Below are positions 17,808 to 26,115 of a stretch of DNA of 48,462 bases, piece after piece; within the stretch, counting starts at the first letter, position 1; every line of letters begins with the position of its first letter. A program made the translations under genes and the position numbers. Where the stretch lies: the NCBI GenBank assembly GCA_030054195.1, contig JASGCJ010000007.1:1-48462 (forward strand), read 5' to 3'. Source of the DNA: Minisyncoccota bacterium (GTDB taxonomy: Bacteria > Verrucomicrobiota > Verrucomicrobiia > Methylacidiphilales > Verrucolacustridaceae). A model generated the notes under the pieces. It was not told where the DNA came from and searched no databases. It saw only the letters and a program-made list of their open reading frames with translations.

Positions 17808-18836
17808 ATGACCCTGCGAGAATTTTCCAAACTGTCGGGGCCGGCCAAAGGGGCGGTGCGGGCTCAACTCATCGCCAGGAAGGAGCAAACGGCGAGAAAC
17901 GGCAAACCGTTTTTGAGGGTGGAGTTGGCGGATGAGACGGAGCGGTTGGGACTGAATCTGTTTTCGGGTTCGAGTGCGTATGAGTATTTCGCAACGGCAG
18001 AGATTGGGGAGTGTTTGGAACTGACGGGAGTATTTGGGCCGAGTGATTACGGGCCGAATGTGGAGGGGCCATCCGCGCGGGGGTTGAAGCCGAATGAGGT
18101 GGAGGCTTTTTTTGACGGGGGTGAGGAGAGAAAAGCGCAAATTCAGAAAGCGTGGGATAGCTGTTTTCAGTGGGCTGGGGAGATGAAGGATCCAAGGCTA
18201 CGATGGGTGTGTCAGAGGGCTTTGGAAAAGTATGCGGAGAAGTGGAGGAGGGCGGCCGCGGCCAGGAAGAATCATCATGCGAGGCGGGGAGGATTGATGG
18301 ATCATACGACTCAGATGTGGCGAGTGGCGCGAGCGTTGGCCCCGCTATATCCGGAGGTGGATGGAGATCTGTTGGCGGCAGGGGTGCTGTTTCACGATAT
18401 TGGAAAACTTTGGGAGAACGATACGGGAGAAAAGGGGTTTGGATCGGTGCCGAGCCGGCGGGGAGAGATGATTGGGCATATTTCGTTGGGTGTGGAGGTG
18501 GCGAATGCGTTGTGGCGGGAGGGTGAAGCGGCGGAGGGGAAGGCTTGGGGCGAGTTAAAGCCTGGTTCTGAGGAGTTGCGGGATCATCTCTTACATCTGA
18601 TCGCGTCGCACCATGGGACGAAGGAGTTTGGATCTCCCGTCGCACCCAAAACACCTGAGGCGTTTCTTTTGCACCATATCGACAATATCGATGCGAAGAT
18701 GGAGATGTTGCGGTTGAGCTACGCGCGAGGAAAAGGGGACGGAGCAGGATTGGTAGAGGCGCACAGGCCGCTGGAGGGGCCGTTGCCTTGGCCGATTAGT
18801 GGGAGGGTGGTGTCACCTGGGGAGGTGGCTCCTTGA
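17808..18836 (+). CDS. OB-fold / HD-domain phosphohydrolase (YhaM-like)
   Basis: 342 residues from the ATG at 17808. The N-terminal part (about 10-95) has the OB-fold pattern seen in YhaM-type 3'-5' exoribonucleases (QTARNGKPFLRVELADET). An HD domain follows, with His166 in MDHTTQM, the His196-Asp197 pair in FHDIGK, IASHHG, and the late aspartate in HHIDNIDAKME. YhaM-like enzymes trim RNA or DNA ends; the substrate here is not known. An upstream in-frame ATG at 17751 would overlap the previous gene and is not favoured. GGGGCGAG precedes the chosen start. The last 4 bases overlap the next gene. Confidence 0.78.
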   Translation: MTLREFSKLSGPAKGAVRAQLIARKEQTARNGKPFLRVELADETERLGLNLFSGSSAYEYFATAEIGECLELTGVFGPSDYGPNVEGPSARGLKPNEVEAFFDGGEERKAQIQKAWDSCFQWAGEMKDPRLRWVCQRALEKYAEKWRRAAAARKNHHARRGGLMDHTTQMWRVARALAPLYPEVDGDLLAAGVLFHDIGKLWENDTGEKGFGSVPSRRGEMIGHISLGVEVANALWREGEAAEGKAWGELKPGSEELRDHLLHLIASHHGTKEFGSPVAPKTPEAFLLHHIDNIDAKMEMLRLSYARGKGDGAGLVEAHRPLEGPLPWPISGRVVSPGEVAP

Positions 18837-19378
18837 GGTTTTTGCTTTTGGCTTTTGTTGCTGTTGGGGGGCTGTTTGGATTCAACGCAATGGCTTACGA
18901 AGCAGCGTACCCGATGACGGAGGCGGGAGTTTGCGAAATCAAGACGTTGCCGGCGGGGGTGGTGTTAAAGGCGAGGTCGAGTAAGGAGTATTTTTCGGAG
19001 AACAACGGGCTTTTTAGGCGGTTGTTCGAGGCGATTCAGAAGAATCAGGTGCCGATGACGACCCCGGTCGAAGCGGAAATTCGGCCTGGAACGATGATTT
19101 TTTATCTCGATCCGAAATCGGCGCAACGATCGAACCTGAATCTTGAGACGGGGGTGGAGAGGTTGGCGGTGCAAGAGAGAGTCGTGGCATCGGTGGGAAT
19201 CCGGGGTGGATATTCGAAAGAGAGTTTTGAGGAAAATTCAAAAAAGCTGATGGATTGGGTTCGAAGTCAACCCGGTTGGAAAGTGGCAGGGGAACCCTAT
19301 GCGGTGTACTGGAACAGTCCTTTTATGATCTGGTTTCTTAAGAGATCTGAGGTGCATCTCCCTGTCCAAAAGGGATAA
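18833..19378 (+). CDS. SOUL-family haem-binding-like protein
   Basis: 181 residues. A signal peptide (about 1-21) precedes YEAAYPMTEAGVCEIKTLP. Typical SOUL features follow: LFRRLFEAIQKNQVPMTTPVE, VASVGIRGGYS and, near the end, YAVYWNSPFMIWFLKRSEV. SOUL proteins bind haem or related tetrapyrroles in some cases; many bacterial members are secreted and of unknown role. The start is a TTG within a TTGA overlap with the previous stop. A 63-base gap follows before the YHYH genes. Confidence 0.82.
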   Translation: MRFLLLAFVAVGGLFGFNAMAYEAAYPMTEAGVCEIKTLPAGVVLKARSSKEYFSENNGLFRRLFEAIQKNQVPMTTPVEAEIRPGTMIFYLDPKSAQRSNLNLETGVERLAVQERVVASVGIRGGYSKESFEENSKKLMDWVRSQPGWKVAGEPYAVYWNSPFMIWFLKRSEVHLPVQKG

Positions 19379-19441
19379 GAAACCTTAAGAATATATTTTT
19401 AGAGAACCGAACCCTTTTGCTCTATCGTCAGTTTAATCCAT

Positions 19442-20563
19442 ATGCACAAAACTCTTTTGAGGTGGGGAGGCTTGATTTTGGCGGGTCATTTATATGCGCA
19501 TCCGGGGCATGTGGAGGATGTGAGCACGGCTGCGGGGGGAGCGTCGGGATTGCCGCCCTCTGAAGTAAGAATTTCGGAACAGGGTGGATATCGAGTGATT
19601 CAAGCGAATGGGGTGCCGAATCATGAGATCGGTCAATTTCCTGGGCCTGGATGTCCTAACGCGGCCTCGGCGCAGAGTTACAGTTTCCGCATGCCTCTTC
19701 AGCCCAAAACCAATGCCACTTTCACAAAACTGAAACAGCAGGCGATCGGCGTGGCGTTGAATGGAGTGCCTTTTGATCCTGGAACGGCGGAGTATTGGAA
19801 AAACGATCGAACTTCTGGATGGCATATTGAGGCGATTGGTGGTGGAAAAAGTTTAGGACTGGATCGGAACCTTGCTCACGTTCAGCCGAACGGGGCGTAT
19901 CACTACCACGGAATTCCTACGGGGCTTCTTGCAACTATGAGCGAACAGAAGGAACCCAAGTTGATCGGTTATGCTGCGGACGGTTTCCCGATCTATGCGC
20001 AGACTTCACAAAACAGATCGAGTTATCAGTTAAAAAAAGGATCCCGCCCCTCAGGGGCGGCCGGGCCCGGGGGAACCTACGACGGGACTTATGAAGCGGA
20101 CTATGAGTTTGTCCAAGGCTCGGGGGATCTGGATGAGGCGAATGGAAAAACTGGGGTGACCTCCGAATATCCGGGAGGGACTTACTACTATGTGGCCACT
20201 GCGGGATTTCCTTTTTACCCGCGGATGCTGAAAGGAACTCCCGACGCGAGCTTTCATCGAGGACCGCCCGGAGGGGGGCCTGGTGGGGGCAGTCAGATGA
20301 AGGGGGTAGGTGGGTCTGGGGGACAACAAGGGGGAAAATCTGGAGGTATGGGGCAGGCGGCCGGAGGAAATCCGATTCAGAAATTTGATAAAAATGGAGA
20401 TGGGAAAATTTCGATGGAGGAAGCGCCTCCGCCGATGAAGGCCAATTTTTCCCAGCATGACACCAATGGGGATGGATGGATCGATGCGGAAGAGGCGAAG
20501 TCTCTACCAACTCCTAGAGGGCAAGGAGGTGGGCCTGGAGGCGGAGGCCAACCTCCGCAGTGA
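19442..20563 (+). CDS. Secreted YHYH-domain protein with two EF-hands
   Basis: 373 residues. A short signal peptide (MHKTLLRWGGLILAGHLYA) is followed by a YHYH domain with GPGCPNA, IGVALNGVPFDPG, the YHYH motif at about 152-155 and GYAADGFPIY. The YHYH domain is widespread in aquatic bacteria and has no established activity. After a Gly-rich linker (about 280-312) come two EF-hand loops, FDKNGDGKISMEE and HDTNGDGWIDAEE, which should bind calcium. The tail is again Gly/Pro/Gln-rich. It overlaps the next, related gene by 4 bases, so the two are made together. Confidence 0.82.
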   Translation: MHKTLLRWGGLILAGHLYAHPGHVEDVSTAAGGASGLPPSEVRISEQGGYRVIQANGVPNHEIGQFPGPGCPNAASAQSYSFRMPLQPKTNATFTKLKQQAIGVALNGVPFDPGTAEYWKNDRTSGWHIEAIGGGKSLGLDRNLAHVQPNGAYHYHGIPTGLLATMSEQKEPKLIGYAADGFPIYAQTSQNRSSYQLKKGSRPSGAAGPGGTYDGTYEADYEFVQGSGDLDEANGKTGVTSEYPGGTYYYVATAGFPFYPRMLKGTPDASFHRGPPGGGPGGGSQMKGVGGSGGQQGGKSGGMGQAAGGNPIQKFDKNGDGKISMEEAPPPMKANFSQHDTNGDGWIDAEEAKSLPTPRGQGGGPGGGGQPPQ

Positions 20564-21942
20564 CAGCTTTTCGATTTATTCTTATCCTTATTTTTGGTTG
20601 GGTGGGATTGGCTTCCGCGCATCGGATCGAAGATGCGGATTATCAAGCGATGAAAAAGAAGTCATCTGCCCAGGCGGGTCCAGCCCCGAAAACTGCCGAA
20701 CCCTTTTTGAAGTTTCCTGAAGCTGCTCTTGTGGATTGGGATGAAAAGTATCTCTATGTGGGATCGGATGGGTTGCCTGACCATCCGATGATGGTGGGAA
20801 TTACGGCGTGGCAGCAACAGGTGCCACTTCCCCAGTCGTATTATTTAGGAAATGCTTGGTCGATTCCTCTCAATCCAGTTCCCGCGAAAGTTGGGATGTC
20901 TGCCAAGACGAACTTCTTTAGAGGGGCGATTGCTGTGGCGGCGAACGGAATTCCGATATTCAATCCGATCAAGAACGATGGGAGGACCGACACCTATTTG
21001 GCGGGGGAGCTAGATGAGTATGGAGGGCACTGTGGTCGGGCGGATGATTATCACTACCATGTGGCCCCTTGGCATCTGGCCGAAAAACTGGGGCCGAATT
21101 TGCCTTTGGCTTATGCACTAGATGGATATCCGATTTACGGCCTGAAAGAGGCGGATGGAGGAGAGGTGAGCGGGCTTGACTCGTTTCACGGTCACACGAA
21201 TGCGTCAGGGGAGTATCACTATCACGCAAGTAAAAGTTACCCCTATATCAACGGGGGATTTCACGGAGAGGTATCGATCGGTGGAGGGCAAGTGGAGCCT
21301 CAGCCCAGTGCCAATCCAGTGAGGCAGGCAGGTGAGCCTTTGCCGGGGGCGAAGATTACGGGATTTATTATGTCCGAGGATAAGAAGAAGTATCAGTTGG
21401 AGTACAAGCAGGGAGGCAAGACCGGCTCGGTGAACTATGAGATACTCTCTAACGGAAACGTACATTTCACTTTCAAGAGTCCAGACGGGAAGATTTCTGA
21501 ATCAACGAGTGAGAAAGGAAAACAGAGGAAGGGTGGGGATCGGCCGCCTCCTCCGCCAGATGAGAGGCAGCGGGGAGGTCCTTCACAAAAAGAGGGAAAT
21601 GGGCAACCCCGGAGGCCGTGGATTGAAAATCATCTAACGGAAATGGATGGGAACCAGGATGGTAAACTGAGTCAGGAGGAGATGATGCTGGAGGTTAATA
21701 AGACTTTTAGCGGCTACGACGCGGATCGAGACGGGAAGATTAGTCAGGGGGAGGCGAATGGGCCGGTGGTGAGGTCGTCTATGGCTGGATTTGTGAAGCA
21801 GCATTTTTCTGAAGTCGATGGGAATAGCGACGGATCAATTTCTTTGGAGGAGTTAAAGACGGTAGCGATGAAGATGTGGGAGAAGTATTCACAGGGAGAG
21901 GGCTTTTCATTTCCTCGTCCTCCCTCTTTGGAAAAACCGTGA
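20560..21942 (+). CDS. Secreted YHYH-domain protein with three EF-hands
   Basis: 460 residues, GTG start overlapping the previous stop. A signal peptide (about 1-20) is followed by a YHYH domain. Here the motif occurs twice: DDYHYHVAPW (about 163) and GEYHYHASK (about 218), with ANGIPIFNP and YALDGYPIYG between conserved blocks. A linker of about 60 residues with a beta-rich segment leads to a Pro/Arg-rich region. Three EF-hand loops follow: MDGNQDGKLSQEE, YDADRDGKISQGE and VDGNSDGSISLEE. Together with the upstream gene this forms a pair of calcium-binding secreted proteins. It is distinct enough in sequence that the duplication must be old. Confidence 0.82.
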   Translation: MTAFRFILILIFGWVGLASAHRIEDADYQAMKKKSSAQAGPAPKTAEPFLKFPEAALVDWDEKYLYVGSDGLPDHPMMVGITAWQQQVPLPQSYYLGNAWSIPLNPVPAKVGMSAKTNFFRGAIAVAANGIPIFNPIKNDGRTDTYLAGELDEYGGHCGRADDYHYHVAPWHLAEKLGPNLPLAYALDGYPIYGLKEADGGEVSGLDSFHGHTNASGEYHYHASKSYPYINGGFHGEVSIGGGQVEPQPSANPVRQAGEPLPGAKITGFIMSEDKKKYQLEYKQGGKTGSVNYEILSNGNVHFTFKSPDGKISESTSEKGKQRKGGDRPPPPPDERQRGGPSQKEGNGQPRRPWIENHLTEMDGNQDGKLSQEEMMLEVNKTFSGYDADRDGKISQGEANGPVVRSSMAGFVKQHFSEVDGNSDGSISLEELKTVAMKMWEKYSQGEGFSFPRPPSLEKP

Positions 21943-21954
21943 ATCGAATTTTGT

Positions 21955-22407
21955 TTAAGGAAGGAGTTTGCCGACGAGGGCACTGAGAGCCCTATTGTCA
22001 GCTCGGCCAGCGGCTTTTGTCTGGCAGGCTTTCATCACGGCACCCATTGCCTTTTTGTCCGTCGCACCCAGTTCGGCAATGACCGCTTTCACCAGTTTTT
22101 CAAGATCGGCTTCGGACATGGCGGCAGGTAGGTAGGCTTCGAGAATTTTCATCTCGGCCTTTTCTTTGGTGGCCTGATCGGGACGGCCGCCTTTTTCGAA
22201 TGCTTCAATCGAGTCCTGACGTTTTTTAATCTCTTTACGTACCGCAGCCAGAACGTCTTCATCTTTTGCCTCACCCTCTGCACCGTACTTTTCGATCACA
22301 GCATACTTCATGGCAGACTTGAGCATTCGGAGAACACCGAGACGATCGGCATCCTTGGATTTCATGGCTTCTTTGATCTGTTCGTCGATTTTAAGGGCTA
22401 GGGACAT
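21955..22407 (-). CDS. GatB/YqeY-domain protein
   Basis: 150 residues from the ATG at 22407. The family pattern is clear: LKIDEQIKEAMKSKDADRL, VLRMLKSAMKYA, VRKEIKKRQDSIEAFEKGGR, EAYLPAAMSE and a C-terminal GAVMKAC. YqeY resembles the tail domain of GatB and is thought to act on tRNA or tRNA synthetases, but its role is unproven. A TTG four codons upstream is a weaker start. It converges with the YHYH genes (12-base gap) and diverges from the glycosyltransferase. Confidence 0.88.
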   Translation of the reverse strand: MSLALKIDEQIKEAMKSKDADRLGVLRMLKSAMKYAVIEKYGAEGEAKDEDVLAAVRKEIKKRQDSIEAFEKGGRPDQATKEKAEMKILEAYLPAAMSEADLEKLVKAVIAELGATDKKAMGAVMKACQTKAAGRADNRALSALVGKLLP

Positions 22408-22493
22408 GTTTCTACTCAACCAGCCAGCAAGCAGGGGTCAAACGGTAAGCACACAATCTTTGCGAGACGGCATAAGGATGGATAGAGTGAGGG

Positions 22494-24005
22494 ATGCGTT
22501 TTCTGCCCCAAAGTCTAGAGGCCCGATTGGCTTTAGGCTGGATTGGGGTTATCACACTGTTCCGGTTGTGGTTTGCGCCTCATTTAGATCTGGTGGGAGA
22601 TGAGGCGCACTACTGGGAGTGCGGGCGTTCTTTGGATTGGAATCATTATGGGAAGGGGCCAGGGGCGGCGTTTGTCATTCGTGTCTTCACAGTTTTGTTG
22701 GGAGACCATGTTTGGGCTCTCCGACTTCCAGCCGTTTTGCTTTCGGCGGGGACAGGTTGGCTCATTTTCTTGTTAGGCCGAAAACTTTATAGCGAGCGGG
22801 TTGGGCTCGTGGCCGTAGTTGCGGCATCTCTTATGCCCCTCTTTGCGATTGGCAGCATTTTAATGACGATCGATCCGCTGAGCGTCTTTTTTTGGGTGGC
22901 TGCGGCACTCTCTTTTTGGGAGGGGGTGCAGACAGGGAAAAAGAGGTTTTGGATTCTGACTGGGTTGTGGATTGGTCTTGGTTTTCAGGCCAAATATACC
23001 AATGCAGCGGAGCTTATATCCTTTGCTCTTTTTCTTTTGATCGTGCCTTCCAAGCGAAAGCTCCTGTTTTCAGGAAAAATGGTGCTTCTACTTGGAACCT
23101 TTGTGCTCTTGGCCCTACCGATCGTTTTTTGGAATGCCTTTTATGGCTGGATAACAGCCATGCATGTGTTTGAGGGTGGGGATCTGAATCGAGGGTTTCA
23201 GCTGAATTGGGGAAAATTTGCGGGGTTTTGGCTTCTGCAGGCGATTGTGGTTTCTCCTCTGCTCTTTGTTCTAATGCTTGTGGGTGCAACACGACCCGTG
23301 AGCACAAAGTTTGGAGACGAAGGGAAAAAATATCTGCTTACCCTTTTCTGGCCTCTCTTTTTGGCTTACGCATGGATCAGCTTTAATAAGACAGCCAATG
23401 GAAATTGGACGGCTCCTGCTCTCGTGGCGGGGCTTCTTTTGGGTGCAGGTTGGGCGGTTCAGAAATGGGATGAGAGAAGGATGGTATGGCGGTGGGTCAT
23501 GGCAGTTGCCTTGCTAATCGGGTTTGTGGAGACGGCGCTGCTGCACGACTTTCTTCCGATTCATTTTAAAAACAATCCGCTGGATCGTGCCAAAGGTTGG
23601 GCAGACTTGGCGGGGGAGGCGGAGAAAGTGCGAAAAAGAATCGGTGCAGACTTTGTTGTGGCAGATGAGTATCAGACCGCGAGTCTACTCTCCTTTTATT
23701 TGCCGGATCAGCCACGGGCTTTTACTCCTGACTGGCCCCAAATGATGACCCAGTATTCGATCTGGCCCAGCTATCGGGAGAAGTTTCCTAGTGGTAGTAC
23801 AGGTTTGTATGTGGCTGAGCAGCCCAACCCTTTGCCGCCGATCGCGCGAGACTTTGAGACCGTTCGTGTGGTCGGCACATATCGCAGATCGACGTGGGGA
23901 GAGCCAACGGGGCCTACTTTCCATTTTTACGAGTGTCGGGGCCTGAAGAGTGGACAACCCACCACGTGGCAAGACAGGCTGGAGTATACCCGAAAGAACC
24001 CGTGA
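22494..24005 (+). CDS. GT39/ArnT-like membrane glycosyltransferase
   Basis: 503 residues with about ten or more transmembrane helices in the first 360 residues and a soluble C-terminal domain. DEAHYWECGRSLDWNHYGKGP near residue 36 is the conserved Asp-Glu/Tyr-Tyr loop of the dolichyl-phosphate-mannose and ArnT-type (GT39/GT83) transferases, which move a sugar from a polyprenyl phosphate to protein or lipid A on the outer face of the inner membrane. TIDPLSVFFW and GLGFQAKYT are also family-like. The acceptor is unknown. Its stop overlaps an LPS-transport-type permease gene by 4 bases, hinting at envelope glycolipids. Confidence 0.82.
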   Translation: MRFLPQSLEARLALGWIGVITLFRLWFAPHLDLVGDEAHYWECGRSLDWNHYGKGPGAAFVIRVFTVLLGDHVWALRLPAVLLSAGTGWLIFLLGRKLYSERVGLVAVVAASLMPLFAIGSILMTIDPLSVFFWVAAALSFWEGVQTGKKRFWILTGLWIGLGFQAKYTNAAELISFALFLLIVPSKRKLLFSGKMVLLLGTFVLLALPIVFWNAFYGWITAMHVFEGGDLNRGFQLNWGKFAGFWLLQAIVVSPLLFVLMLVGATRPVSTKFGDEGKKYLLTLFWPLFLAYAWISFNKTANGNWTAPALVAGLLLGAGWAVQKWDERRMVWRWVMAVALLIGFVETALLHDFLPIHFKNNPLDRAKGWADLAGEAEKVRKRIGADFVVADEYQTASLLSFYLPDQPRAFTPDWPQMMTQYSIWPSYREKFPSGSTGLYVAEQPNPLPPIARDFETVRVVGTYRRSTWGEPTGPTFHFYECRGLKSGQPTTWQDRLEYTRKNP

Positions 24006-25123
24006 GAATCCTTTATCGCTATTTGACGGGCCAAATGATGGCTGCCACAGCGGGTGCGGTGGCTGTGTTATCGTTGATTATTGTTTTAGGAAACGCCTTC
24101 AAGCAGATCTTTGAACTTCTCGTAAACGACGAGCTTCCGATCTCGCTCATTTTCAAAATGGTAGGCTTGCTCATTCCGCAGGCTCTGACTTTTACCATGC
24201 CGTGGGGGATTCTGGTGGCGGCTCTCATTGTTTTTGGGCGCATGTCGCAAGACTTGGAGCTGCAGGCAATTCGCGCTGCGGGTATCGGTCTGGTTCCGCT
24301 GGTCGCGCCGGTGATCCTTTTCGGGCTCTTCTTATCGGCTGTATGTTTTTATAACAACGCGGTAGTCGTGCCGATGACTCTGCAGAAGTTTAAGTCCGTT
24401 CTTCTCGATATTGGACGAGATAATCCTGCCTTTCTGATTCGGGCGGGAGAGGCGATGGATCGGTTTCCTGGGTACCGTATTTACATAGGAAAAAAGAACG
24501 GCACCGACTTGTCCGATATTAATATCTGGGAGCTGGACCCGAATGGAGTGCCAAGAAGGAATATTCGAGCCGAAAAGGGCTCGCTCTCGGCCGATCTGGA
24601 TGACTTGAGTCTGACGATCACGCTGCAGAAAGCACGACAGGAGGAGAGGGGAGAGAACGCAGCGGATTTGAATGGTATCCGCGCTGGGTTGAGTGCGGAT
24701 CAGTTGCCGTTAAAAATCTCTCTTCGCAGTTTTTTGAATCCTGATGACATGAAGGATATTCGAATTGCGGGGTTGGGAGATCTGACGAACAGGATCTTAA
24801 GTCCGGTTGAGGGCTATGTGGATCCCAAGCAGATGTATCCGATGCTGACGGAAATGCAGAAAAGGATCAGTTTTGCTTTGGCACCCTTTACTCTGTTGTT
24901 GGTGGGAATTCCTTTGGGGATTCGTGTGCAAAGAAAGGAGACCTCGGTTGGAGTGGTCATCAGCTTCTTTTTGGTGATGGCTTACTACGCGTTGATTCTT
25001 CTGGCCGAGGGATTGAAGAATCGGGGAGGAGCATACCCAGAGTTGATTGTCTGGATGCCCAACTTATTGCTGCAGGGTTATGGATTCTTCCTTCTCTGGC
25101 GGGCGAACTTTCAGCAGAGCTAA
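24002..25123 (+). CDS. LptF/LptG-family permease
   Basis: 373 residues. Three N-terminal helices (about 13-35, 53-80 and 95-120), a periplasmic beta-jellyroll domain (about 125-275) and three C-terminal helices (about 290-370). TMPWGILVAALIVFGRMSQDLELQAIRAAG is the characteristic YjgP/YjgQ segment, followed by RISFALAPFTLLLVGIPLGI. In the LptB2FG complex this subunit extracts lipopolysaccharide from the inner membrane. Which of the two subunits it is cannot be told; a second family member begins the minus-strand block at 48462. The GTG start lies in a GTGA overlap with the glycosyltransferase. An upstream in-frame start at 23894 would lie inside that gene. Confidence 0.88.
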   Translation: MRILYRYLTGQMMAATAGAVAVLSLIIVLGNAFKQIFELLVNDELPISLIFKMVGLLIPQALTFTMPWGILVAALIVFGRMSQDLELQAIRAAGIGLVPLVAPVILFGLFLSAVCFYNNAVVVPMTLQKFKSVLLDIGRDNPAFLIRAGEAMDRFPGYRIYIGKKNGTDLSDINIWELDPNGVPRRNIRAEKGSLSADLDDLSLTITLQKARQEERGENAADLNGIRAGLSADQLPLKISLRSFLNPDDMKDIRIAGLGDLTNRILSPVEGYVDPKQMYPMLTEMQKRISFALAPFTLLLVGIPLGIRVQRKETSVGVVISFFLVMAYYALILLAEGLKNRGGAYPELIVWMPNLLLQGYGFFLLWRANFQQS

Positions 25124-25130
25124 CTGTATT

Positions 25131-25172
25131 AAAAAGAAGAGCGGGCCCCGGTTGTGGGACCCGCTCTCTTTT
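25131..25172. terminator. Bidirectional terminator
   Basis: AGAGCGGG (25138-25145) pairs with CCCGCTCT (25160-25167), extended by CCC/GGG inside. On the plus strand it is followed by CTTTT; on the minus strand by TTCTTTTT. It serves both the permease ending at 25123 and the small minus-strand gene ending at 25175. Confidence 0.8.
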
Positions 25173-25174
25173 CA

Positions 25175-25417
25175 TCAGGTGGTGTGGATGCCCTCCTCCT
25201 CAAGGTGGTTGAAGAGTGTGTTTCTGCGTTCTCGTGCTTCACGCAGGTTTCGGGTTTCGAGTGAAACTCGGACCCGACGTTTCGTGTAGTCCGCTTGGTG
25301 GACAGTGTAGTGAATCCACCAGGTGCCGTGGTTATTCCAGAGGTGATGATCCGGATTTTCCGAATCGATTTTGATGCTGAGGGTAGCCCAGGGGGCTTCA
25401 AGGGTTGCTGTGCTCAT
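25175..25417 (-). CDS. Small protein resembling an integrase arm-binding domain
   Basis: 80 residues from the ATG at 25417. The core GTWWIHYTVHQADYTKRRVR, followed by SLETRNLREARERR, looks like the three-stranded N-terminal arm-binding domain plus helix found at the start of tyrosine integrases (a small beta-sheet followed by a T-x-D/N-x-x-x-A helix). The catalytic part of an integrase is absent, and no remnant of it follows before the terminator. It may be a stand-alone DNA- or RNA-binding protein. AAAGGAG lies 10 bases upstream inside a hairpin loop. A longer frame to 25609 runs back through the structured leader and is not favoured. Confidence 0.6.
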   Translation of the reverse strand: MSTATLEAPWATLSIKIDSENPDHHLWNNHGTWWIHYTVHQADYTKRRVRVSLETRNLREARERRNTLFNHLEEEGIHTT

Positions 25418-25420
25418 GTT

Positions 25421-25446
25421 GATGCGTCTCCTTTGATTGACGCATC
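25421..25446 (-). promoter_or_regulatory. Hairpin presenting the ribosome-binding site
   Basis: On the minus strand GATGCGTC (25446-25439) is perfectly complementary to GACGCATC (25428-25421). The 10-base loop plus first stem base hold AAAGGAG, the likely ribosome-binding site of the 80-residue protein. An alternative hairpin CCC-GCATC-GGG (25456-25446) shares base 25446 and could compete with it. Confidence 0.5.
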
Positions 25447-25459
25447 CCGATGCGGGCAC

Positions 25460-25635
25460 AAAAAACCGCCGACACATTCCTGTGCGGGCGGTTGGCCTGC
25501 GGAGAACTTTGTTCGAGTCAGGATCTTCCTGTCTCGCACATCGGAAAAGGACCTTGGGTCTTTTTCCAGCCACCGTGGGTTTCTCCAGCCCCGGTTGGCG
25601 GACCTCCATCTTGCGACGGAAGTACTCGGAATGCT
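25460..25635 (-). ncRNA. Predicted structured RNA ending in an intrinsic terminator
   Basis: About 175 bases with no convincing protein. GGAGAA (in 25586-25576) can pair with UUCUCC (25506-25501), enclosing two long hairpins. One is GGAAAAAGACC/GGUCCUUUUCC (25567-25543, loop CAA, one A-C mismatch). The other is CGAG-A-CAGGA/UCCUG-A-CUCG (25536-25514, loop AGA). The 3' end is a terminator: AACCGCC/GGCGGUU (25493-25464) with an inner CACA/UGUG helix, a GGAA loop and a run of six U. It could be an independent small RNA or a riboswitch-like leader of the gene at 25417. I do not recognise it as 6S, SRP, tmRNA, RNase P or a known riboswitch. Confidence 0.5.
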
Positions 25636-25641
25636 GGGTTT

Positions 25642-25669
25642 AAATTAATCAATCCGCAGGGCAGGTCAA
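25642..25669 (-). promoter_or_regulatory. Putative promoter of the structured RNA
   Basis: On the minus strand TTGACC (25669-25664) is followed after 16 bases by TAATTT (25647-25642) in an AT-rich patch, close to sigma-70-type spacing. The predicted start falls near 25635, just before the structured region. Confidence 0.45.
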
Positions 25670-25705
25670 GCCCTTGGAGATTTTATGACACACGGGGTTC
25701 CGGGG

Positions 25706-26038
25706 TTATGCAGCTGGCTTTTTTGCGGTATCGAGCTCTTTGAGATATTTGTCGGGATTCTTGTTGAAGGATTTGACGCAACCTTTGCAGCAAAAACGGA
25801 TCAACCGGCCCTCGTACAAAGCATCCACTGTTTCGCCCATGCCTCCCAAGCCATCGTGTGAGACAACACAGGTCGTGAGAGGATAGCTTTTGGCCAGATC
25901 GGAAGCTTTTGCCTTATCTTCAGGAGTTTTGACGATCTGGGCAGATTTCTGTACAGGCGATTTGTTTTCTTCGGACTGGCCCAAGGTGAATGAGGCAAGG
26001 AGAAGGCAAGTGAGGAGGAGATAAGGTTTTAATTTCAT
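25706..26038 (-). CDS. Secreted TRASH/YHS-like metal-binding protein
   Basis: 110 residues. A signal peptide (about 1-20) precedes a lysine-rich spacer and a C-terminal domain of about 55 residues: YPLTTCVVSHDGLGGMG, then RLIRFCCKGCVKSFNKNPDKYL. The Cys...Cys-Cys-x-x-Cys arrangement and the F-x-x-x-P-x-x-Y-x ending match TRASH/YHS-type metal-binding domains, linked in other proteins to copper or other heavy metals. It is divergent from a cysteine-rich protein at 26116 and lies in a group of such proteins, so a role in metal capture or sensing outside the cytoplasm is likely but unproven. Confidence 0.75.
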   Translation of the reverse strand: MKLKPYLLLTCLLLASFTLGQSEENKSPVQKSAQIVKTPEDKAKASDLAKSYPLTTCVVSHDGLGGMGETVDALYEGRLIRFCCKGCVKSFNKNPDKYLKELDTAKKPAA

Positions 26039-26115
26039 TTCATTATTCTGGACTTAATCCCTCCTGAGGCAAGTGGGGCATTTGCTTTTTCGCATATGAG
26101 CAGTACGTATTACTT

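Noticed and set aside
18811-18816. TGTCAC near the end of the HD hydrolase gene as a Pho half-site
   Set aside because: No partner half-site, and it lies inside coding sequence.
25501-25560. Cobalamin riboswitch: AGTCAGGA...CCTG on the plus strand resembles the B12 box
   Set aside because: The upstream cobalamin core elements are missing and no plus-strand gene follows.
25418-25609. 64-residue N-terminal extension of the integrase-like protein
   Set aside because: It would translate through the hairpins and terminator; no family resemblance, and a supported ATG lies at 25417.
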